Positions 60,266-64,000 of a stretch of DNA of 64,000 nt are shown here, piece after piece. A program made the position numbers and the translations under genes. Source of the stretch: Butyricimonas virosa (GTDB lineage Bacteria; Bacteroidota; Bacteroidia; Bacteroidales; Marinifilaceae); assembly GCF_025148635.1 (NCBI RefSeq), contig NZ_CP102269.1, forward strand, positions 1-64,000, read 5' to 3'. The first letter of the stretch is position 1, and the number at the start of each line of letters is the position of its first letter. The notes beneath the pieces were generated by a model that was given only the letters and a program-made list of their open reading frames with translations, was not told where the DNA came from and searched no databases.

Positions 60266-61042
60266 ATGAAAACAGAAGATATAGAAAACCAGGACGAGCA
60301 AAAATGGAAAAGCGTGAATCAATTGCTATCACGGGCGGGTTCGCACTTAAATATCCTAGAAGAAGAAATTGATGTAGAAGTACAACATCAATACATGGAT
60401 CTTTTGGAACATCTTATTAAAAGTGGAGACTTTAAAACGTTAAGAGAAGACGCAATAATACACGCTCAAGATCTATTTGATGAGGCCGTTGATGACGAAA
60501 GAAAAAAAACTTTGTTAATCCTGTTGTCCATGGTCGATGACGTTTCTATATACCGGAGTATTGAATCGTTCCAGAAACAAGATACCCCGATCAAACCGTG
60601 GGCAACCATAGCGTTGCAACAATCTCGAATGCTGATTCAATCCAACCTGCTGGACGAATCGACCGTGTTCGTATCCACCGGCCTAGGCGGTCACGACACG
60701 CTGTTACGTTATTTTTGTGTTTATATTGCCAACGAGGGGGTCACGTTACAACCTTTCCAGTGGGATATTGTCAAAAAAGAAACTGAACTGGTCGTAACCA
60801 AAAGCCAAGGAGAGATTGAACAATTCGAACACTTCGAGAAATATGTCACGTTTATTCTTCTGTTACCTATCGAGGCCAATCTAAAAGAAATATTCAATTC
60901 AATTATAGACGAGTGTAACACGTACGGGAACTTTTTAAGCGAAAACATCATTATCACAAACGTGAAAAAACTTTCCATCGAAGAGATCGAGGATTTCTTG
61001 GAAACTAAATCCCCTCCAAAGTACAAATCAAGACCATTCTAG
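60266..61042 (+). CDS. Conserved-looking protein of unknown function
   Basis: A 258-residue soluble, acidic protein, mostly alpha-helical by composition (EEEIDVEVQHQYMDLLEHLIK, DDERKKTLLILLSMVDDVSIY) with a beta-like middle (STVFVSTGLGGHDTLLRYFCVYI). No signal peptide, membrane segment or family motif recognised. It is divergent from feoAB and overlaps the end of the convergent GNAT gene by four bases. Its only plausible promoter makes a leaderless mRNA. Confidence 0.75.
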   Translation: MKTEDIENQDEQKWKSVNQLLSRAGSHLNILEEEIDVEVQHQYMDLLEHLIKSGDFKTLREDAIIHAQDLFDEAVDDERKKTLLILLSMVDDVSIYRSIESFQKQDTPIKPWATIALQQSRMLIQSNLLDESTVFVSTGLGGHDTLLRYFCVYIANEGVTLQPFQWDIVKKETELVVTKSQGEIEQFEHFEKYVTFILLLPIEANLKEIFNSIIDECNTYGNFLSENIIITNVKKLSIEEIEDFLETKSPPKYKSRPF

Positions 61043-62103
61043 TCCAGCATCAAGCTTATGAAAGGACTACATTTTTTGAAATAAGGCTCCAACTCGGGAA
61101 AACGTTCCGGGTGGTAGCCTAAAAGCAATTGCGTCAGTTCCTGCACGGACAACTCCGCCTCCACCTGCTTTGCATTATCACAAACACAATCTCCTTTTCC
61201 GATTACGTATATTCCCGTGTTTTCCGGAATCCAGTCATCCGTTACTTTCAGCACGAGATCCTGCTCCGGATTATTCACGGCATACAAACGGAGCATTTGT
61301 TCCACGTCCAACACACGTGCCATTCCCCGGTGCTCATCCGCTTTTCCGGAAGGAAGTACACGGCAATATATCTCCGCCGCATCCAGATATTTCATCACTC
61401 CCCACAAAGCCACCCGTTTGACATCCTCGGAGTCATGCATCCCATCCAGTACCAAAGCATGATTTTCTCTCGGTTCGGCAAAAGCCATCCCAACAATATT
61501 TTTATCGCTATACACGACAATCAACGCCCCTCCATCCATTCGCAAACTTTCCACGATCACCTCAAAATCTTCCCGTTCATGCTGCACGCAACAAGGACGT
61601 AAACGCATCATTGACTGAAAATAATTAAACAAGTCATCCGTTAACAACCCCACCTCCCGAATAGCTTCCACCCGAAAATGATCCGCAACCGGCTTATCCA
61701 AAATCGTGTAATGTTCCAGGGTATAATCAAAAACAGGTACGTACCCCATCTTTCCGTAATAATCATACAACCATTCACTAGCCGGAATCAGAGTACTCAC
61801 GGGAATCTTTCTTCCTCTCATCACATAGAAAGCCTCCCGCAGTAACTTCGTCATCACGCCCCGGGCCCGGGCCAACGGATGAGTACAAGCCCCCGAAATA
61901 TACCCTGTTATAATTTGTGTCTCGCCAAAAGTCATCGGGTAAAGAGGAGTTTGTAAAGCAGCAATAGCCGCACCTTGTTCATCCCAATACACCAGAGCAT
62001 TTTCATCCTTGTATTTTTTGTCAAAATAGAATTGAATAAACTCTTCCGTATCATCAAAACACACCCTCCATAACTCCATGACTTCCCGTTTCATTATACG
62101 CAT
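61039..62103 (-). CDS. GNAT-family N-acetyltransferase
   Basis: A 354-residue protein with an N-terminal GNAT domain (residues 1-135): YISGACTHPLARARGVMTKLLREAF is the acetyl-CoA-binding motif A with the R/Q-x-x-G-x-G/A pattern, followed by LIPASEWLYDYYGKMGYVP. The C-terminal part contains a second GNAT-like fold and an SCP2-like tail, as in Eis-type enzymes. ATG at 62103 is chosen over an upstream TTG; it then follows the stop of the DUF2156 gene by a few bases, so the two form an operon. Substrate unknown. Confidence 0.85.
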   Translation of the reverse strand: MRIMKREVMELWRVCFDDTEEFIQFYFDKKYKDENALVYWDEQGAAIAALQTPLYPMTFGETQIITGYISGACTHPLARARGVMTKLLREAFYVMRGRKIPVSTLIPASEWLYDYYGKMGYVPVFDYTLEHYTILDKPVADHFRVEAIREVGLLTDDLFNYFQSMMRLRPCCVQHEREDFEVIVESLRMDGGALIVVYSDKNIVGMAFAEPRENHALVLDGMHDSEDVKRVALWGVMKYLDAAEIYCRVLPSGKADEHRGMARVLDVEQMLRLYAVNNPEQDLVLKVTDDWIPENTGIYVIGKGDCVCDNAKQVEAELSVQELTQLLLGYHPERFPELEPYFKKCSPFISLMLD

Positions 62104-62105
62104 AT

Positions 62106-63035
62106 TTAAATTAAACAACCTTTTGAATCATCGACTTTTTCATTTTCAATTAATTCGGCATACCCTTTCTCCAATAATATCACCGGACGATAAGATAATT
62201 TCGCCTTTCTCAATCCCGGTATTCCCAAATCTTCCTCCCGGTTCAGGTAAACATATTGTTCCGGGATATGTCGTGCGAACTCCTGATTCAAAATATTATA
62301 TGAACCATCAATATGACTATCAGCTTTCTCGATATGAACGGCAAAGGTATCATGATTCACCGGAGCGCCATACGTGAACCCGACGATTTCATCATCCACC
62401 CAGAGCGCTCCTCCTACCAAACCAAGAGCATCAAAATTTCGCAACGCAATATTCAGTGCTTTTCGCTCGTTTATCAAACTCTCCTCTTCCTCACAAGCAT
62501 GCTCTTCACACCATTTTTTCTCTAGTTCCAAACAATGCGGGATCAAATCTACGGTTAATGGCGTGTACTTGTAATTATAGGTGCGTTTGAACTTATTCAC
62601 GTGATTCCGTTTAGGCTGAAAATTTTTACCTTTCAATTCAGCCAACTCTTGACGGGAATAAATATAATCAAAATAATCCCGATCCAACCGATAATCAAAA
62701 CTTCCCGGGAACTCCCGGTTGAACCATTCCTCCAACTCCGGAAAAACTCCATGTACACGCAAAACGTGTCCTTCGGCCTTGGCTTGCTGTTTCAACAACT
62801 CGATTACATTTTTCACATCCCCGGTCCCCACGGGCATCGTGTACACGACACTTTCCTCATCCAACGTAAAACGCACCACGAGGCAGTCATCAACCACAGC
62901 ATAATGACTATTGGTCAAGAACTGCCACGTGTACAAGTTCACAAACGAAAGATTGCAATCCCGATTCCCACATGCCAAAAAATAGGTCGTTATCAACTCT
63001 TTATCCTCTATTCTGATCGGTTTAAAATCTATCAT
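62106..63035 (-). CDS. DUF2156 (LPG synthetase C-terminal-like) protein
   Basis: A 309-residue protein of the DUF2156 family, whose double GNAT fold is shared with lysyl-phosphatidylglycerol synthase and FemX-type aminoacyl transferases. Seen are NRDCNLSFVNLYTWQFLTNS, the basic LKGKNFQPKRNHVNKFKRTY motif, CEEEESLINERKALNIALRNF and the late YVYLNREEDLGIPGLRKAKLSYRP signature. It may transfer an amino acid to a lipid or small molecule using aminoacyl-tRNA. ATG at 63035 preferred to an upstream GTG. Paired with the GNAT gene downstream. Confidence 0.88.
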   Translation of the reverse strand: MIDFKPIRIEDKELITTYFLACGNRDCNLSFVNLYTWQFLTNSHYAVVDDCLVVRFTLDEESVVYTMPVGTGDVKNVIELLKQQAKAEGHVLRVHGVFPELEEWFNREFPGSFDYRLDRDYFDYIYSRQELAELKGKNFQPKRNHVNKFKRTYNYKYTPLTVDLIPHCLELEKKWCEEHACEEEESLINERKALNIALRNFDALGLVGGALWVDDEIVGFTYGAPVNHDTFAVHIEKADSHIDGSYNILNQEFARHIPEQYVYLNREEDLGIPGLRKAKLSYRPVILLEKGYAELIENEKVDDSKGCLI

Positions 63036-63079
63036 ATAACTACTTTTTATTTCCGTCACAAAGATACGATCTTTCTCAT

Positions 63080-64000
63080 TTATAAAACCTCCTTCATATG
63101 TCTAAAATTAGAACTGATCGTATCCAGTATTTCACGTGTCCGCCCGTTTATCATCAATTTATACATGGATTGGGCAAACCCCATCATCTGGCTCCACTCC
63201 ACTTTAGGCGGCATGGCCAAAGCGTTCGGGTCTGTCATCACGTTTACAAGTACCGGCCCGTCAATATTCATCGCCTGTTCCAGCACGGCCTGCACGTTCT
63301 CCGGATCATTCACCGTGAATCCTTCCATTCCCATCGCTTTTGCCACAAGCGCAAAATCTGGATTGTCCATATCCGTCTGCCAATCCGGTAATCCGGCAAC
63401 CTCCATTTCCAACTTCACCATTCCCAAAGAACGATTATTGAACACGACAATTTTTACGGGTAATTTATACTGCACAATTGTCGAAAGATCCCCCAGTAAC
63501 ATGGAGATTCCACCGTCCCCACACAAAGCCCAAACTTGCCGCTCCGGAAAGGCCAACGAGGCCCCGATCGCTTGCGGAACAGCATTTGCCATTGAACCAT
63601 GATTAAAAGAGCCTAACATTTTTCTCTCTCCCGTTCCGTGCAGATAGCGCGCACCCCATACACACGTCATCCCCGTATCAACCGTGAAAATCGCATCCTT
63701 CGACGCCAATCGATCCACGACGGACATCACGTACTCCGGATGAATTTTATCTGTTTGTCCTTTCTCCTCCACATAAGCATTCAAGTTCTCCTTCACCCGT
63801 TCATACCCTTTCAATTGTTTCTGCAAAAAATCATCCGTCTGTTTTTGCTTGATACGAGGTAACAGAGCCTGTAACGTACTCTTCACGTCTCCACATAGCC
63901 CCATAGCCACCTTGGCCCGTCGTCCTAAACGTTCCGGCTTAATATCCACCTGCACGATCGTATTGTTTTCCGGCATAAAGGCTGCATACGGGAAATCCGT
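63080..64000 (-). CDS. Pyruvate oxidase-like thiamine diphosphate enzyme, 5' end outside window
   Basis: C-terminal 306 residues of a ThDP-dependent enzyme close to PoxB (pyruvate dehydrogenase, quinone) or pyruvate oxidase. The visible part covers the end of the central FAD/ADP domain (TIVQVDIKPERLGRRAKVAMG) and the ThDP-binding domain: VDTGMTCVWGARYLHG, GSMANAVPQAIGASLAFP and the GDGGISMLLGDLSTIVQYKLPVKIVVFNN motif. The tail (LMINGRTREILDTISSNFRHM) is compatible with a membrane-association helix. The start codon lies beyond base 64000. PoxB oxidises pyruvate to acetate and CO2 and passes electrons to quinone. Confidence 0.88.
   Translation of the reverse strand, partial: TDFPYAAFMPENNTIVQVDIKPERLGRRAKVAMGLCGDVKSTLQALLPRIKQKQTDDFLQKQLKGYERVKENLNAYVEEKGQTDKIHPEYVMSVVDRLASKDAIFTVDTGMTCVWGARYLHGTGERKMLGSFNHGSMANAVPQAIGASLAFPERQVWALCGDGGISMLLGDLSTIVQYKLPVKIVVFNNRSLGMVKLEMEVAGLPDWQTDMDNPDFALVAKAMGMEGFTVNDPENVQAVLEQAMNIDGPVLVNVMTDPNALAMPPKVEWSQMMGFAQSMYKLMINGRTREILDTISSNFRHMKEVL

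Noticed and set aside
62601..63602. 333-codon plus-strand frame across the DUF2156 gene and the ThDP enzyme gene
   Set aside because: It spans two well supported genes on the other strand and their junction, and its protein shows no family features.

Overview
The window reads as a chromosomal segment of a Bacteroidetes anaerobe, moderately AT-rich. The evidence is the phylum-type promoter (TAnnTTTG, often with TTTG about 19 bases upstream) found before many genes, a SusC/SusD pair under an ECF sigma/FecR switch, a short primary sigma factor of 289 residues, a long-form urocanate hydratase, DUF2723, DUF5053 and a FeoA-FeoB fusion with its Cys-rich partner. A Butyricimonas/Odoribacter-like gut species is my inference, not a demonstrated assignment.

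Layout. 1-3350: the start of a histidine operon (hisG-hisD-hisC) on the minus strand, preceded by a complete ribosome-mediated attenuator with a 19-residue leader peptide carrying seven His codons. 3339-6909: three tandem paralogous lipoproteins of unknown role. 7106-13123: housekeeping and metabolic genes (RluA-type pseudouridine synthase, hutU, an Smr protein, a barrel-like outer-membrane protein, trxB). 13349-17000: tRNA-Pro followed by a tyrosine integrase and a decaying island: hicB with a hicA broken by an amber codon, a DUF5053 operon, and a sufE-like pseudogene. 17105-24400: ogt, a DUF6483 protein, a membrane protein plus winged-helix regulator pair with two identical palindromic operators, an MBL hydrolase, an AI-2E transporter, and a divergent Crp/Fnr regulator and hybrid cluster protein pair with palindromes at both promoters.

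24428-36550: the main accessory system, a minus-strand operon of ECF sigma factor, FecR anti-sigma factor, STN-containing SusC receptor, SusD lipoprotein, a further lipoprotein, a large M16 metalloprotease and a ChaN-type haem-binding-family protein. It has no glycan enzymes and looks like protein- or haem-directed nutrient capture. 36651-43372: AlbA-type regulator, lpxB, mtaB, a nucleotide-sugar epimerase with an EFR1 ferrodoxin, and nhaA. 43408-45647: tRNA-Ser, then an IS256-family element flanked by an 8-bp target duplication and carrying four nested copies of its left end. It cuts the last codons off a nitroreductase gene controlled by a divergent AraC regulator. 46631-47197 holds striking 11-base-period arrays and a gene remnant. 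47198-64000: an MNT-HEPN fusion, tRNA-Gln and tRNA-Leu, a DUF2723 membrane protein, prfB with its programmed frameshift, an ADP-heptose pathway kinase, pdxST, rpoD, rpmH, feoAB, an unknown gene, two acyltransferase-fold genes, and the C-terminal part of a pyruvate oxidase-like enzyme.

Hand-read site coordinates may be off by one or two bases near homopolymers.
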